40,341 nt of DNA from Deltaproteobacteria bacterium (GCA_024639555.1 JAHEID010000003.1:1-40341); one strand, 5' to 3'. Counted from the stretch's first letter, positions 14,454 through 26,733 are shown. Numbers and translations: made by a program. The notes: generated by a model not told the origin, from the letters alone.

Positions 14454-15137
14454 ATGGTCCACATAATTGTCCTTGCCACAAGAAATGCAGGCAAAGTAAA
14501 AGAGTTTCAACAGCTCTTGAAAGATTTTCCTGTGCAGGTAAAAAATCTCAATGATTTTGGTCCTATTCCAGAGGTTGAAGAGGATGGCGCCACTTTTGAT
14601 GACAATGCCTATAAAAAGGCTTCATTTGCGGCCAAGGTCCTTGGTTTGCCGACTATCGCCGATGACTCCGGGCTTGTGGTTGAGGCCCTTGGCGGGGCCC
14701 CTGGTGTAATGTCAGCCCGTTATGCCGGCGAGAATGCCACAGATCAGGAAAACATTGAAAAACTACTGGGAGAAATGGAGGGGAAAACCGATCGGGGCGC
14801 TGCATTTGAGTGCGTCATATCAATAGCAGTACCTTCCGGCCCGGCCTTGACATACGAGGGGCGCTGTGAAGGAAAAATCTCCACGGAACCGAAAGGTGTT
14901 TCAGGCTTTGGTTATGATCCGGTCTTCTACTTCCCGGAATATGGCAAAACCTTTGCCGAATTAACGAGCGAAGAAAAAAACAGGGTCAGTCACAGGGGAA
15001 AGGCGCTGGCTCAGGTGGCAGCGGAGTTCGATAAAATTCTCGCATGGCTGAAGGCGCGGTTGGCTGAAGTCAGGCCTCCAAAGCCAGACCACACCAAATT
15101 TGAGCATAATGACTGGTCGGAAGACAAAATGGTATAG
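14454..15137 (+). CDS. rdgB: Non-canonical purine NTP pyrophosphatase (RdgB/HAM1)
   Basis: This enzyme hydrolyses ITP, dITP and XTP to monophosphates, keeping deaminated purines out of nucleic acids. It has 227 residues. Family motifs are present: LATRNAGKVKEF near the start, TFDDNAYKKASFAA, ADDSGLVVEALGGAPGVMSARYAG, GFGYDPVF and KNRVSHRGKAL. The start at 14454 has GAGGAG 10 nt upstream; the track start is a TTG inside that ribosome site. About 25 extra residues at the C-terminus (PPKPDHTKFEHNDWSEDK) extend past the usual end of about 200. Confidence 0.94.
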   Translation: MVHIIVLATRNAGKVKEFQQLLKDFPVQVKNLNDFGPIPEVEEDGATFDDNAYKKASFAAKVLGLPTIADDSGLVVEALGGAPGVMSARYAGENATDQENIEKLLGEMEGKTDRGAAFECVISIAVPSGPALTYEGRCEGKISTEPKGVSGFGYDPVFYFPEYGKTFAELTSEEKNRVSHRGKALAQVAAEFDKILAWLKARLAEVRPPKPDHTKFEHNDWSEDKMV

Positions 15138-15283
15138 TTCCTCTCTTCACAGACTTTGTGGGTTTCATAAAGCTCGACCAATTAAACTTGCAATCTGTTC
15201 CTTTTGTTCTCTGTCACCTTTTCAAAGGGGTGTCACTGGTACTCATGATGGCAAACAAAAAAATCCGGATACTAGGCGTGCAC

Positions 15284-15362
15284 ATTTTGCGGAATGAGGC
15301 GTACTGCTGGTACGCCGCAATGACAAAAAATGTAGCACAACAACGTAGACGGACTTTTTTTG
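15284..15362 (-). repeat. Interspersed hairpin repeat, copy 1
   Basis: About 80 bp that align with 37699-37778. The core hairpin GGCGTAC-TGCTG-GTACGCC sits inside an outer stem ACATTTT/AAAATGT and is followed by a conserved GTAGACGGACTTTTTTTG. On the minus strand it begins within 10 bp of the gpsA stop codon. Confidence 0.6.
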
Positions 15363-15369
15363 TTTGTCA

Positions 15370-16395
15370 TTAGTATTGTTCTTCTTTAAGGCTCCTGGCC
15401 AATAGATCCCTGACAGCATCCTTGCATGGTTTATCCTGGTATAAAACCTGATAAACCTGGTCCAGGATGGGCATTTCCACGCCAACTTTCCTGGCAAGAT
15501 TCCAGGCAGAGCGCGTTGTCTTTACCCCTTCGGCAACCATATTCATCTCAGAGAGGATCGTGCTTAATTTTTTGCCCTGTCCCAGCTTCAAACCTACCAT
15601 GCGGTTACGGCTCAGGTCTCCTGTACAGGTAAGAACCAGGTCTCCCAACCCCCCCAGGCCGGAAAAGGTGAGAGGGTCTGCCCCCATTGATACTCCGAGC
15701 CGGCTTATTTCCGCCAAGCCTCTCGTGATAAGCGCTGCCCTTGTATTTGTGCCGTATCCGAGTCCGTCACAGATGCCGGCCCCAATGGCAACAATATTTT
15801 TTAATGCGCCGCCCAGCTCTAAACCGATCACATCTGTTGCGGCATATACTCTGAAAAGAGGGGTGGAAAGAGCCCTTTGGATATAGATGGCCTCTTCCTT
15901 ATTCTGCGAAGCAACCGTAACAGCAGTGGGTAATCCTGCGGCAACTTCCTTGGCGAAACTGGGGCCGGACAGCACCCCTGTCTTAATATTTCTTTCTCCT
16001 GCACCTGCTGCGGATGACAGGACATCCTCCATAACCTGGGTCATGGTGAGCAATGAGTCGTTTTCAATTCCCTTGGACGCGGAAACGACGGACGCTTCAT
16101 TGTGCAGATATGGTTCGAGCCCTGTGAATACTTCGCGAAAAACATGGGAGGGTACAACCATTATGATGATTGTATGACCTTCAACCGCTTCCCTGAGATC
16201 AGCAACCGGCGTAACCGTGTCTGCAAGTGTAAACCCCGGGAGATAGGCCTTGTTCTGGCGGGTCGCTTTGAGCTCTTCAACGTGTTCCTTGCGGTGGGCC
16301 CATAAAGATACTGTTTGGCCCAGGTCACCAATTGGTTTTGTCAGGGCTGTTCCCCAGCTGCCTGCCCCTATAACAGCTATCTTTTCAACTGTCAT
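15370..16395 (-). CDS. gpsA: Glycerol-3-phosphate dehydrogenase [NAD(P)+]
   Basis: The enzyme reduces dihydroxyacetone phosphate to sn-glycerol 3-phosphate for phospholipid synthesis. It has 341 residues, the normal length. The N-terminal Rossmann motif is GAGSWGTAL, followed by VSASKGIE, LSGPSFAKEV, the catalytic lysine region GGALKNIVAIGAGICDGLG and GLGDLVLTCTGDLSRNR. It lies downstream of gyrA with about 100 bp between them, possibly on the same transcript. A hairpin repeat follows its stop codon. Confidence 0.95.
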   Translation of the reverse strand: MTVEKIAVIGAGSWGTALTKPIGDLGQTVSLWAHRKEHVEELKATRQNKAYLPGFTLADTVTPVADLREAVEGHTIIIMVVPSHVFREVFTGLEPYLHNEASVVSASKGIENDSLLTMTQVMEDVLSSAAGAGERNIKTGVLSGPSFAKEVAAGLPTAVTVASQNKEEAIYIQRALSTPLFRVYAATDVIGLELGGALKNIVAIGAGICDGLGYGTNTRAALITRGLAEISRLGVSMGADPLTFSGLGGLGDLVLTCTGDLSRNRMVGLKLGQGKKLSTILSEMNMVAEGVKTTRSAWNLARKVGVEMPILDQVYQVLYQDKPCKDAVRDLLARSLKEEQY

Positions 16396-16502
16396 CAGTT
16401 CGCCACCTGACCTTTCTCCTGAAGAAATTCTTCATAATTATCCCCATCCAGGCGTCAACTACCGCAACTTGCTGGAGGGGCATATCTCACCGCCAGGTTA
16501 GA

Positions 16503-19004
16503 TTAATCCTCGGCTGATGTCTCCGTCCCATTGCTTTCCTTGTCATCAGACGGCTCGGCCATCCGGTCCATGCCGACAACCTTTTCACCCTCGGCCAGCC
16601 TAAAGAGGTTCACTCCCTGGGTGTTCCGGCCGATAACCCGAACATTCTGCATATTGGTCCTGATAATCTTGCCGCCGTTGGTGATCATCATGATCTCATC
16701 ATCATCAACGACCTGAAGAGCACCAATCGCCTTACCGTTCCTTTCGCTGGTCTTGATTGTGAAGACTCCCTTGCCGCCGCGGTTCCTAACCGGATAGTCT
16801 TCGACCGAGGTCCGCTTGCCAAAACCGTTCTCGGTAACAGAAAGGATCGATTCGGTGGTATCATCAACAACCACTACGCCGACTACGATGTCGCCGGGAT
16901 TAAGGGTCATGCCCTTGACTCCTGATGCTGTTCGGCCCATTGGGCGGACTCTCTGCTCGTTAAAGCGGACCGACATGCCGTTGCTGGAGAAAAGCATTAT
17001 ATCGTTATTGCCGCTGGTCATGACCGCAGAGATAATTTCGTCGCCTTCCCTGATCTTCAGGGCGATTTTGCCTCGCCGCATCGACCGCTCATATTCACGA
17101 AGATCGGTCTTCTTGACGATACCGTTCTTAGTGACCATCATTACGTAGCGTTCTTCGCCTTCTTCCAGTTCAAAGCTCTTGACCGGCATGATCGCCGCAA
17201 CCTTTTCACCGGGGGTCAGATCCAGCAGGTTTACCAGCGCCTTGCCGCGCGCGACCCGGCTGGCCTGCGGAATTTCAAAGACTCTTCGGTGAAAAACCTT
17301 ACCGTAGTTGGTCAAGAACAGGAAGGTATCGTGGGTGTTTGCCAGGTAAAGGCTGTTGACAAAATCCTCCTCGTGGGTCTGCATGCCCTTGACCCCTTTG
17401 CCGCCGCGGCGCTGGGACCGGTAAAGGTCAACCTGGTTGCGCTTTATATGGCCCTCATGCGAAACGGTGACCACCATCTCTTCCTGGGCAATCATGTCCT
17501 CAGGCAGAATCTCATCCGGGGCCTCGGTTATCTCGGTACGGCGTTCGTCGCCGTACTTCTCCTTGATCTCTTCGAACTCATCGTGGATGATCTTAAGAAC
17601 CTGTTTTTCGTCTGAGAGGATCTCCTTAAACCGGGCTATCTGACGCATCAGCTCTTCGTATTCCTCAACTATCTTGTCACGCTCAAGACCGGTCAGCCTC
17701 TGGAGGCGCATATCAAGGATCGCCTGAGCCTGAATCTCCGAAAGATCATACTTGTCCATCAATCCCTGCTTGGCCTCTTTCGGACCCGGCGATGCCTTGA
17801 TCAGTTCTACCACCTCATCAAGATTACTGATTGCGATCTTGAGACCTTCAAGGATATGGGCCTTTTCCTCTGTTTTTCTCAAGTCGTAAGCAGTACGACG
17901 ATAGACGATGGTTTTACGATGCAGAAGAAAATGCTGGAGTATCTGCTTAAGGTTAAGTATTTCCGGACGGCCGTTGACAATACTCAGCAAAATCACCCCG
18001 AAGCTCCTCTGCAGCGGGGTCATCTTGTAAAGCTGGTTCAAAACCACTTCGGCGATCTCGTCCTTTTTTAACTCAAGAACGATGCGCATACCGCGCCGGT
18101 CCGATTCATCGCGGACCTCGGAGATCGAATCTATTTTCTTGTCCTTGATCAACAGGGCTATTTTCTCGATCAGGCTTGCCTTGTTCTGTTGATAAGGGAT
18201 TTCGGTGATGATGATCGATTCGCGGTTGGCTTTCTTGCTCTTCTCAACCTCGGTCTTCGAGCGCATGAGGATCGAGCCGCGGCCGGTTTCGTATGCCGCC
18301 CTGATTCCTGCCCTGCCGCAGATGTAAGCGGCTGTCGGGAAATCCGGCCCGGTGATGATATTCATCAGCTGATGGATTGAGATACTGGGGTTGTCGATCA
18401 GGGCTATGAGTCCGTCCATCACCTCGGTAAGGTTGTGGGGCGGAATATTTGTGGCCATGCCCACGGCGATCCCGGAAGAGCCGTTGATTAACAGGGTGGG
18501 AACCTTGGCCGGAAAGACCACCGGCTCCATGTGGCTGTTATCGTAGGTGGGGGAGAATTCGACGGTTTCCTTATCGAGATCGGCGATGATCTCCTGGACG
18601 AGCTTGGTCATCCGCGCCTCGGTATAACGCATGGCCGCCGGCGAATCGCCGTCCACTGAACCGAAGTTTCCCTGGCCGTCAACCAGGAGATAGCGCATTG
18701 AAAAATCCTGGGCCATCCGAACAATGGTGTCGTATGCCGCCGTATCACCGTGTGGGTGGTATTTACCTATCACGTCACCGACAATCCTGGCTGACTTGAG
18801 GTAGGGGCGATTGTGGTAGTTGTTCAGTTCCCGCATCGCAAAAAGGGCGCGTCTATGGACCGGCTTAAGGCCGTCGCGTACATCGGGCAGAGCCCGGCCG
18901 ACTATGACGCTCATGGCATAGTCCATGTAGGATTTTTTCAACTCGGCTTCTATGGATATATCAGGGAACATTTCCCTGAGTATTTCTTTTGTTTCTTCCA
19001 CCAT
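16503..19004 (-). CDS. gyrA: DNA gyrase subunit A
   Basis: GyrA cuts and rejoins DNA in the A2B2 gyrase that introduces negative supercoils. It has 833 residues. The catalytic Tyr is in [10 protein letters not shown], the quinolone-determining region is [17 protein letters not shown] (Thr at the position of E. coli Ser83, Asp at 87), and the GyrA box [10 protein letters not shown] opens the C-terminal beta-pinwheel with repeated GKxI/V.RT strands. The tail [14 protein letters not shown] is acidic, as in gyrases tuned for supercoiling. It lies 81 bp downstream of gyrB on the same strand. Confidence 0.97.
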   Translation of the reverse strand: MVEETKEILREMFPDISIEAELKKSYMDYAMSVIVGRALPDVRDGLKPVHRRALFAMRELNNYHNRPYLKSARIVGDVIGKYHPHGDTAAYDTIVRMAQDFSMRYLLVDGQGNFGSVDGDSPAAMRYTEARMTKLVQEIIADLDKETVEFSPTYDNSHMEPVVFPAKVPTLLINGSSGIAVGMATNIPPHNLTEVMDGLIALIDNPSISIHQLMNIITGPDFPTAAYICGRAGIRAAYETGRGSILMRSKTEVEKSKKANRESIIITEIPYQQNKASLIEKIALLIKDKKIDSISEVRDESDRRGMRIVLELKKDEIAEVVLNQLYKMTPLQRSFGVILLSIVNGRPEILNLKQILQHFLLHRKTIVYRRTAYDLRKTEEKAHILEGLKIAISNLDEVVELIKASPGPKEAKQGLMDKYDLSEIQAQAILDMRLQRLTGLERDKIVEEYEELMRQIARFKEILSDEKQVLKIIHDEFEEIKEKYGDERRTEITEAPDEILPEDMIAQEEMVVTVSHEGHIKRNQVDLYRSQRRGGKGVKGMQTHEEDFVNSLYLANTHDTFLFLTNYGKVFHRRVFEIPQASRVARGKALVNLLDLTPGEKVAAIMPVKSFELEEGEERYVMMVTKNGIVKKTDLREYERSMRRGKIALKIREGDEIISAVMTSGNNDIMLFSSNGMSVRFNEQRVRPMGRTASGVKGMTLNPGDIVVGVVVVDDTTESILSVTENGFGKRTSVEDYPVRNRGGKGVFTIKTSERNGKAIGALQVVDDDEIMMITNGGKIIRTNMQNVRVIGRNTQGVNLFRLAEGEKVVGMDRMAEPSDDKESNGTETSAED

Positions 19005-19085
19005 TGTGTGTTTACCTGTCGCTTTTCTTAAACATCTCGTTTGTTAATAGTTATGATACGGTGCATAGGTCAGTGAAGTTGGTTC

Positions 19086-21539
<2,454 letters not shown>

Positions 21540-21643
21540 TTAAAATTCATTTTTTTCTATCTCGCTAAAAGCCGCATTTCTATCTTTGGACGTATTGTCG
21601 GCCAACGAAACAGTCGATGATTGATACGACTTTTATGAAACCA

Positions 21644-22777
21644 TCATATTTTCATGGGCATTATTATACTAATAAACCCCTGATCAGCAGCACCCTCTAA
21701 AAGACATGGACTCTGGTCTGAATTCACATAGGCCCTTACCGTGTCACTCCTCATTACCTGGAGTGTGTCTATGAAATAACGGCAGTTAAATCCAAGCTCC
21801 AACGGTTCACCTTTGTAATTTATTTCCATTTCATCTTTGGCATTTCCGTAATCCATATTTTGTGATGACAGCACAAGCTTATTCTCATCAACAATCAACT
21901 GGATTGCGTTAAATGTGTCTTCGGTAAAAAGGTTTGTTCTTTTCAGGGATTCAAGAAAACCCTGTCTTTCAATTTCTAGAAAATTGTTTTTTTCAATAAC
22001 ATTTACAATACTTCCATAATCTGGAAACTCTCCGTTCATTAGACGCACAATCATCAGAGAATTTTTTGTTTTTACAACAATTTGTTTTTTATCAGAGCCA
22101 ATGGAAAAATTTTTCTGCCCCTCGCAGGCCTTCTTAATTTCTGAAACCCCTTTTCTGGGTATAAGCGTATTTTTTTCTATAATAATATCATTACTTTCTT
22201 TATCTAACTCCTTTTCCATGATAGACAAACGGTGTCCGTCCGATGAAACCATTCTTAAAATATTTTTTTTATCTTCATTTTTTCCTTTTTCGAAAAGAAT
22301 GCCTGTCAGGGTGTAGTTGCTTTCCCTTTCCTGGGCTACTGAAAAAATAGTCTTATCTATAAGTTCCTTAACTAAATCACAGGGTATGGAAATAAGTTTT
22401 TCTTCATTATACTCAGGAAAATCAGGATACTCTTCACTCGCAGTACCTGCTAGGTTATACATACTGGTGCCTGCTTTAATTTTGGCCCAGTTTTTATCCT
22501 TTTCTTCTATTTTTATACTGTCTGATCCTGACTCTTTTACTATTTCATATAAAATTTTAGCCGGTAAGGTAATCGAGCCAGGGTTTATTATTTCAGCAGC
22601 AACACTTTTTTTTATTCCAACTTCCAGATCAGTTGCTATTATTTCAATAAAATTGTCCTGGGTTTGGATAAGTACGTTGGCCAATACAGCCATGGTCCCC
22701 TTTTTGCCGGTGATGCTTTGCAAGGAACTAAGAGCAGGTAAAAAATCTTCTTTTGAAACATTGATTGATAAAGGCAT
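21644..22777 (-). CDS. dnaN: DNA polymerase III sliding clamp (beta subunit)
   Basis: The dimeric clamp tethers DNA polymerase III to template. The protein has 377 residues with the three-fold clamp layout; recognisable pieces are LANVLIQTQDNFIEIIATDLEVGI, a central MVSSDGHRLSIMEKELD and the C-terminal IIMPMKI end. The gene is much more AT-rich than gyrB and gyrA and uses many AAA and ATT codons, continuous with the AT-rich upstream gap, so this may reflect position near the origin. GAGGTC lies about 8 nt upstream of the start. Confidence 0.95.
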   Translation of the reverse strand: MPLSINVSKEDFLPALSSLQSITGKKGTMAVLANVLIQTQDNFIEIIATDLEVGIKKSVAAEIINPGSITLPAKILYEIVKESGSDSIKIEEKDKNWAKIKAGTSMYNLAGTASEEYPDFPEYNEEKLISIPCDLVKELIDKTIFSVAQERESNYTLTGILFEKGKNEDKKNILRMVSSDGHRLSIMEKELDKESNDIIIEKNTLIPRKGVSEIKKACEGQKNFSIGSDKKQIVVKTKNSLMIVRLMNGEFPDYGSIVNVIEKNNFLEIERQGFLESLKRTNLFTEDTFNAIQLIVDENKLVLSSQNMDYGNAKDEMEINYKGEPLELGFNCRYFIDTLQVMRSDTVRAYVNSDQSPCLLEGAADQGFISIIMPMKI

Positions 22778-23103
22778 AATTTGAGACCTCTCTATATTTA
22801 TTATTTATGTAGTAAGAAGAATATTATTATTAAGAGCGGGAATATGTTAATAATAAATATAAAATATTGATTTTTTTATAAAAGTTTTTAAGAAAAAATT
22901 TTTATAAAAAAGGTAAAAAAAAAGAAAATAAAGTTATCAACATTTTATAAAAATAATACCAAACAAAAGAACAAAAAAAAGCAGCAAAAGAACATAATTA
23001 TTATAGTGGAAAAAGAACAAAAGAACAATGTTTTTAAATATTAAAAACAACTATTTTTTCTTTTTAATTACAAACACTTACAATATATAAAAAATAGTAA
23101 AAA
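22778..23103. other. Very AT-rich gap upstream of dnaN, candidate replication origin
   Basis: The 326 bp between divergent dnaN and the hydrolase gene are overwhelmingly A and T. They contain four copies of AAAAGAACA (22965, 22986, 23011, 23019) and two sites one base from the DnaA box TTATNCACA: TTATCAACA at 22934-22942 and TTATTAACA on the minus strand at 22845-22853. This fits an origin unwinding region, but true consensus DnaA boxes and dnaA itself are not in view. Confidence 0.4.
22965..23027 (+). repeat. Four AAAAGAACA direct repeats
   Basis: Exact 9-mers start at 22965, 22986, 23011 and 23019, on one strand only. In so A-rich a sequence some repetition is expected, but the internal G and C are conserved in all four. 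Confidence 0.5.
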
Positions 23104-24249
23104 ATGAAGTGCGGAAAACCCCCTCTTATTATACTGCAAAAGGAGATTAAAAAACTGCTTGAAAAGGGGGCTTTAGAAGGGGTTTTTCCTTCTGCTGCAG
23201 CTGGTATTGCCTGTGGTTTAGGAAAAGGAAAAAAACAAGCCATTGTCCATCATGGCAATGCATCGCTATATCCGGAAAAAAGGAAACTCCATAAAAATAA
23301 TTTTTTTGATCTTGCCTCATTAACAAAACCACTTGCCACAACACAGGGAATCCTTTGCCTTATCAAGGATAAAAAAATTGATGTTGATGAAAAACTATCC
23401 TCTTTACTGGAAAAAAAAATAACAGGAGAAAAAAGCAATATTACCACAAGGCACCTGCTGAGTCACAGTTCCGGATTTCCGGCGCACAGGGAGTATTTTC
23501 ATATTCTGCAGGATATACCCGGAAATAAAAAAAATGAGTTTGTTGAAAACCTTATACTGCAAGAATCCCTGGTATATGCCCCTGGAACCGCTTCTATATA
23601 CAGCGATCTTGGCTTTATTCTGCTTGGTAGAATAATTGAAAAAAAAGCAAGATGTAGCCTGGCGCACTATGTTGAGGAAAAGGTTTTAAAGCCACTTCGC
23701 CTGGAAAAGAAAATTTTTTATAATCCCCTGTATGAAAGAAAAAACAACCGCCCCATTACAGGTTTTGTTGCAACAGAAAAATGTCCGTGGAGAAAAAAAA
23801 TACTCTGTGGAGAAGTCCATGATGATAATTGCTATACCATGGGAGGTGTTGCCGGCCACAGTGGGCTGTTTGGAAACATTGAGGGCGTGACAACATATGC
23901 CGGCGTTATCCTTGACTTGTGGAAAGGAGCGGCGGAACATCCGAATATTAATAAAGAGGACCTGGTAAGCTTTCTGGCCAGGCAGCAACAAATACAAGGC
24001 AGCAGCTGGGCTCTCGGGTTTGATACACCGGCAGCAGAAGAATCGAGCTGTGGCAGCCGTTTATCACCAATAAGCGTAGGGCATCTTGGTTTTACGGGGA
24101 CATCATTTTGGATAGATCCGGAAAAAGAGGTTGTCATTGTTTTACTCAGCAACCGCGTGCACCCCAGCAGGGAAAACATCAGCATAAAGAAATTCAGACC
24201 CTATTTTCATGACAGGATCATGGAAAAATTGTGTCCGGAGGGCAAATAA
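23104..24249 (+). CDS. Serine hydrolase of the beta-lactamase/penicillin-binding family
   Basis: The protein has 381 residues. Class C-type motifs are present: SLTK (Ser nucleophile and Lys, in DLASLTKPLATTQG), YSD in place of YxN (IYSDLGFILLG), RHLLSHSSGFPAHR, and HLGFTGTSFWIDP in place of KTG. This is the pattern of non-lactamase serine hydrolases (esterases or D-aminopeptidases) of PF00144, so antibiotic resistance should not be assumed. There is no clear signal peptide, so it is probably cytoplasmic. Codon use is AT-rich like dnaN. The gene stands alone. Confidence 0.85.
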   Translation: MKCGKPPLIILQKEIKKLLEKGALEGVFPSAAAGIACGLGKGKKQAIVHHGNASLYPEKRKLHKNNFFDLASLTKPLATTQGILCLIKDKKIDVDEKLSSLLEKKITGEKSNITTRHLLSHSSGFPAHREYFHILQDIPGNKKNEFVENLILQESLVYAPGTASIYSDLGFILLGRIIEKKARCSLAHYVEEKVLKPLRLEKKIFYNPLYERKNNRPITGFVATEKCPWRKKILCGEVHDDNCYTMGGVAGHSGLFGNIEGVTTYAGVILDLWKGAAEHPNINKEDLVSFLARQQQIQGSSWALGFDTPAAEESSCGSRLSPISVGHLGFTGTSFWIDPEKEVVIVLLSNRVHPSRENISIKKFRPYFHDRIMEKLCPEGK

Positions 24250-24281
24250 AATTTTTTTATGGCAGAGAGTAAAAATATTGT

Positions 24282-24305
24282 TTAAATGAATGAACATTCA
24301 TTTAA
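24282..24305. promoter_or_regulatory. Perfect 11+2+11 inverted repeat, TetR-type operator candidate
   Basis: TTAAATGAATG and its exact complement CATTCATTTAA flank AA. TGAATG-N2-CATTCA is the style of operator bound by many TetR-family repressors. It lies 33 bp after the hydrolase stop and 136 bp before the cold-shock gene. No T-tract follows, so it is not a terminator. No TetR gene is in the window. Confidence 0.5.
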
Positions 24306-24440
24306 GCGAATGTACTATTTTAGATCGGTGTTTTGTTGGCAGCTGCAGCAGCGTTTCACCAAGAATAAGAATTTCGCATTATTTTCCACCGGAACACCCT
24401 TTGGACAAAACCACAAAAACGAAAAGGAGTTAACAGTACT

Positions 24441-24647
24441 ATGGAAGGCAAGGTGAAGTGGTTTAATGACAAAAAAGGATATGGCTTTATTGAAACAGAT
24501 AGCGATGGTGATATTTTTGTACACTATTCTGGCATTGAAGATTCCGGTGGTTTTCGTTCCCTGCAGGAAGGTGAGAAGGTGGACTTTCAGATAGAACAGA
24601 CACAAAGGGGACCGCAAGCAGTTCAGGTAAAAAAACAGGCCAGTTGA
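24441..24647 (+). CDS. Cold-shock domain protein
   Basis: This is a 68-residue single cold-shock domain, the normal size. RNP1 is KGYGFI and RNP2 is IFVHY, with GKVKWFND at the start, so it binds single-stranded RNA or DNA as an RNA chaperone. AAGGAG lies about 10 nt before the ATG. The roughly 190-bp upstream gap allows a long leader, as is common in csp genes. A strong terminator follows. Which csp paralogue it is cannot be told. Confidence 0.95.
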   Translation: MEGKVKWFNDKKGYGFIETDSDGDIFVHYSGIEDSGGFRSLQEGEKVDFQIEQTQRGPQAVQVKKQAS

Positions 24648-24676
24648 AAGCCTTATTCGATAGATACCTTGTTTGT

Positions 24677-24721
24677 AAAAAGCCGGAGGGTGCAGTTAAT
24701 TACCCCCTTCCGGCTTTTTTT
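24677..24721 (+). terminator. Intrinsic terminator after the cold-shock gene
   Basis: AAAAGCCGGA-GGG pairs with CCC-TTCCGGCTTTT and is followed by more T. The A-run on the other arm means it may also work for the converging ABC transporter genes. Confidence 0.85.
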
Positions 24722-24740
24722 GTAAAGATGGTCCGGCCGG

Positions 24741-25415
24741 TTAAATATCAACCAGCTGGCCCCTGCTCATTCTGTATTTTTTTTGTGCCTTTCCTGCCAA
24801 GCCAAGGTTGTGGGTTATCAGAATGATGGTCACTCCCTGCTTCTTGTTAATTTCTTCAAGCAGGTGCATAATTTCAGCCTCTGTCTCCTCATCCAGATCG
24901 CCAGTTGGTTCATCAGCAAGGATGATATCCGGGTTGTTTAACAGGGCCCTGGCAATTGCAACTCTTCTTTGCTGACCGCCTGAGAGTTGCGAAGGGTAAG
25001 AGTCCAGCTTTTCTCCGATCCCGACCATTTCCAGAAGGCCCCGGGCGGTATTGTCGTTATCTGTTATTTGACCGGGGTTGAATATTCCAGGCAGCAGTAC
25101 GTTTTCTTTGGCTGTAAGAATGGGCAGCAGGCTGGCAAACTGGAACATAAAGCCGATTCTTTTGGCCCTGAATTCAGACAATTTGCTGTCGTCAAGGGTG
25201 CAGATATCCACACCCTCAAGCAATACCCTTCCGGCGGTTGGCTTCAGGATGCCGCCGATGATGGAGACCAGGGTGGTTTTGCCGGAGCCAGAGTGTCCGA
25301 CAATGGATAAAAACTCTCCCCTGTTGATTGAGAGGGAGACGTTGTCCACCCCCATAAGGGTTTCGTGGTCAACAGTATAGGTTTTTGTCAGGTTTTCAAT
25401 GTGTAGAAACGACAC
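24741..25415 (-). CDS. ABC transporter ATP-binding protein (LolD/MacB type)
   Basis: The protein has 224 residues. Walker A is GHSGSGKTTLVS, the Q-loop region FMFQFASLLPILTAKENV, the signature LSGGQQRRVAIARAL, Walker B ILADEPTGDLD and the switch His ITHN. The short single-domain form with DEPTGDLD is typical of LolD/MacB/FtsE-like ATPases that work with FtsX-type permeases, and the permease gene lies just upstream. The start is a GTG with GAGGAAT 5 nt upstream, so the two genes are tightly coupled. Confidence 0.92.
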   Translation of the reverse strand: MSFLHIENLTKTYTVDHETLMGVDNVSLSINRGEFLSIVGHSGSGKTTLVSIIGGILKPTAGRVLLEGVDICTLDDSKLSEFRAKRIGFMFQFASLLPILTAKENVLLPGIFNPGQITDNDNTARGLLEMVGIGEKLDSYPSQLSGGQQRRVAIARALLNNPDIILADEPTGDLDEETEAEIMHLLEEINKKQGVTIILITHNLGLAGKAQKKYRMSRGQLVDI

Positions 25416-25416
25416 G

Positions 25417-26610
25417 TTATTCCTCTTTAATAACCAGCAGCGGTTCCATTTTTTTAATGCGGTTGATCGGCATCATGGCACCGGTCACACAGATTGTGGT
25501 TCCAACAAGAAGACCCACCATGGCGATTACACTTTGCTGGCTGACTGTCAGGCCCGCAGAAATGTTTTTCAGCAGGCTGAACGATCCTGCAAGCATTGCA
25601 GAAAGGTACGTGCCGGCCAACACTCCAATTATGGAGCCCAAAAGGCCCAGTACCAAAACTTCTATAAGGTAGAGTCTGACAATGTGGGACTCTTTGGCGC
25701 CCAGGGCCCGCATAATTCCAATCTCCTTTGAGCGCTCATTGGCAATGGCAGAAAAAATAGCCCAGACAAGAAAGGTTGTCAGAACTGAGGCCAGAATTGT
25801 GGTAAGCAAAAATATTTTGTTAATATCAGCCAGGGTATTGATAAACTTTTCACCCATATCACTTCTAGCCACAACATCAACCTCGGGGATTTCACCCTCA
25901 AGCACCCTTCCCACAAAATCAGGGTCATAGCCTTTTTTAAGCTTGGTGAAAATTATCGATATTTCCCCTTTTTTCAGGGGTGATTTGCCGCTTTCAATGA
26001 TGTTTTTCAGGTTATCTTCGGTCATGAACAGGGCATGATCCAGGCCGGTACCGGTTTGCTCAAGCACGCCTACAATTTTAAAGCGGTTGTCAAAAATTGT
26101 CGCCTCAATATCCAGGAGGCCGAGGCCAAGGTTTTCACTGGTGCCGAAACCTGCTATAGACTCTCCAAGCTGCAGCGGCCTGCCGAGAGACTCCTGCAGC
26201 CAGGGGTTGATGATAAAGTCTGTTTTCGGGTTATAGGCAACAATTCTGGTCGGCATGATATCGCAACAGAGCCCGGAAATTGAAGAAAGGTATGTATGGT
26301 AGGTCAAAGCCTCAATGCCTTCAATTTCCCAGACCTTTTCGATAATGCTTATCGGCATGTAGAAGGAGGTGTTTTTTGATTCAAGAAGAAATTCTTCGGC
26401 AAAGCCCCGGGCACCAACAGGCACAACAACAAGATCAGCCCCCAGGCGATCCGCAGATTTTTTCAGGCTCGACGCAACGCTGACCGTAAAAGAGATGGCA
26501 AATATCAGGAGTGATACAAGCAGGGCTATGGCGAAGACAAGCACCCCTGTGCGGAATGTTTTTCTCTTCAGGTTTTTGAGAGCTACTGAAAAAAAAGAAA
26601 TTTGAGCCAT
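25417..26610 (-). CDS. FtsX/MacB-type ABC transporter permease
   Basis: The protein has 397 residues. One N-terminal membrane segment (VLVFAIALLVSLLIFAISF) is followed by a large periplasmic MacB-PCD-like domain (about residues 45-260) and three C-terminal segments, with NERSKEIGIMRALGAKESHI, the conserved FtsX loop, between the first and second. It forms a mechanotransmission exporter with the ATPase encoded 2 bp downstream. No periplasmic adaptor or TolC gene is adjacent, so the cargo (lipoprotein, lipid or peptide) is unknown. Confidence 0.9.
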   Translation of the reverse strand: MAQISFFSVALKNLKRKTFRTGVLVFAIALLVSLLIFAISFTVSVASSLKKSADRLGADLVVVPVGARGFAEEFLLESKNTSFYMPISIIEKVWEIEGIEALTYHTYLSSISGLCCDIMPTRIVAYNPKTDFIINPWLQESLGRPLQLGESIAGFGTSENLGLGLLDIEATIFDNRFKIVGVLEQTGTGLDHALFMTEDNLKNIIESGKSPLKKGEISIIFTKLKKGYDPDFVGRVLEGEIPEVDVVARSDMGEKFINTLADINKIFLLTTILASVLTTFLVWAIFSAIANERSKEIGIMRALGAKESHIVRLYLIEVLVLGLLGSIIGVLAGTYLSAMLAGSFSLLKNISAGLTVSQQSVIAMVGLLVGTTICVTGAMMPINRIKKMEPLLVIKEE

Positions 26611-26653
26611 GCGATTTATCTTCTAATAAGCTTAAGAAAAATGAGCAGAATAA

Positions 26654-26694
26654 ATAAAAAACGGGCTTCGGATCAAAATAACCCGAAGCCCGTT
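26654..26694 (-). terminator. Strong intrinsic terminator of the heme-propeller gene
   Basis: An 11-bp perfect stem (ACGGGCTTCGG and its complement) is followed on the minus strand by TTTTTT. It isolates the heme protein gene from the ABC permease downstream. Confidence 0.9.
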
Positions 26695-26733
26695 TGTATC
26701 AATATTTACTAACTATTGCAAGACCGGAAAGAG

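Noticed and set aside
22778-23103. Plasmid-type iteron origin
   Set aside because: No replication initiator gene is adjacent and the flanking genes are chromosomal (dnaN, gyrB), so a chromosomal origin or plain AT-rich promoter region is more likely.
23104-24249. Antibiotic-resistance beta-lactamase
   Set aside because: The active-site set is SLTK, YSD and HLGFTG, typical of serine hydrolases of PF00144 that are not true beta-lactamases, and no export signal is visible.
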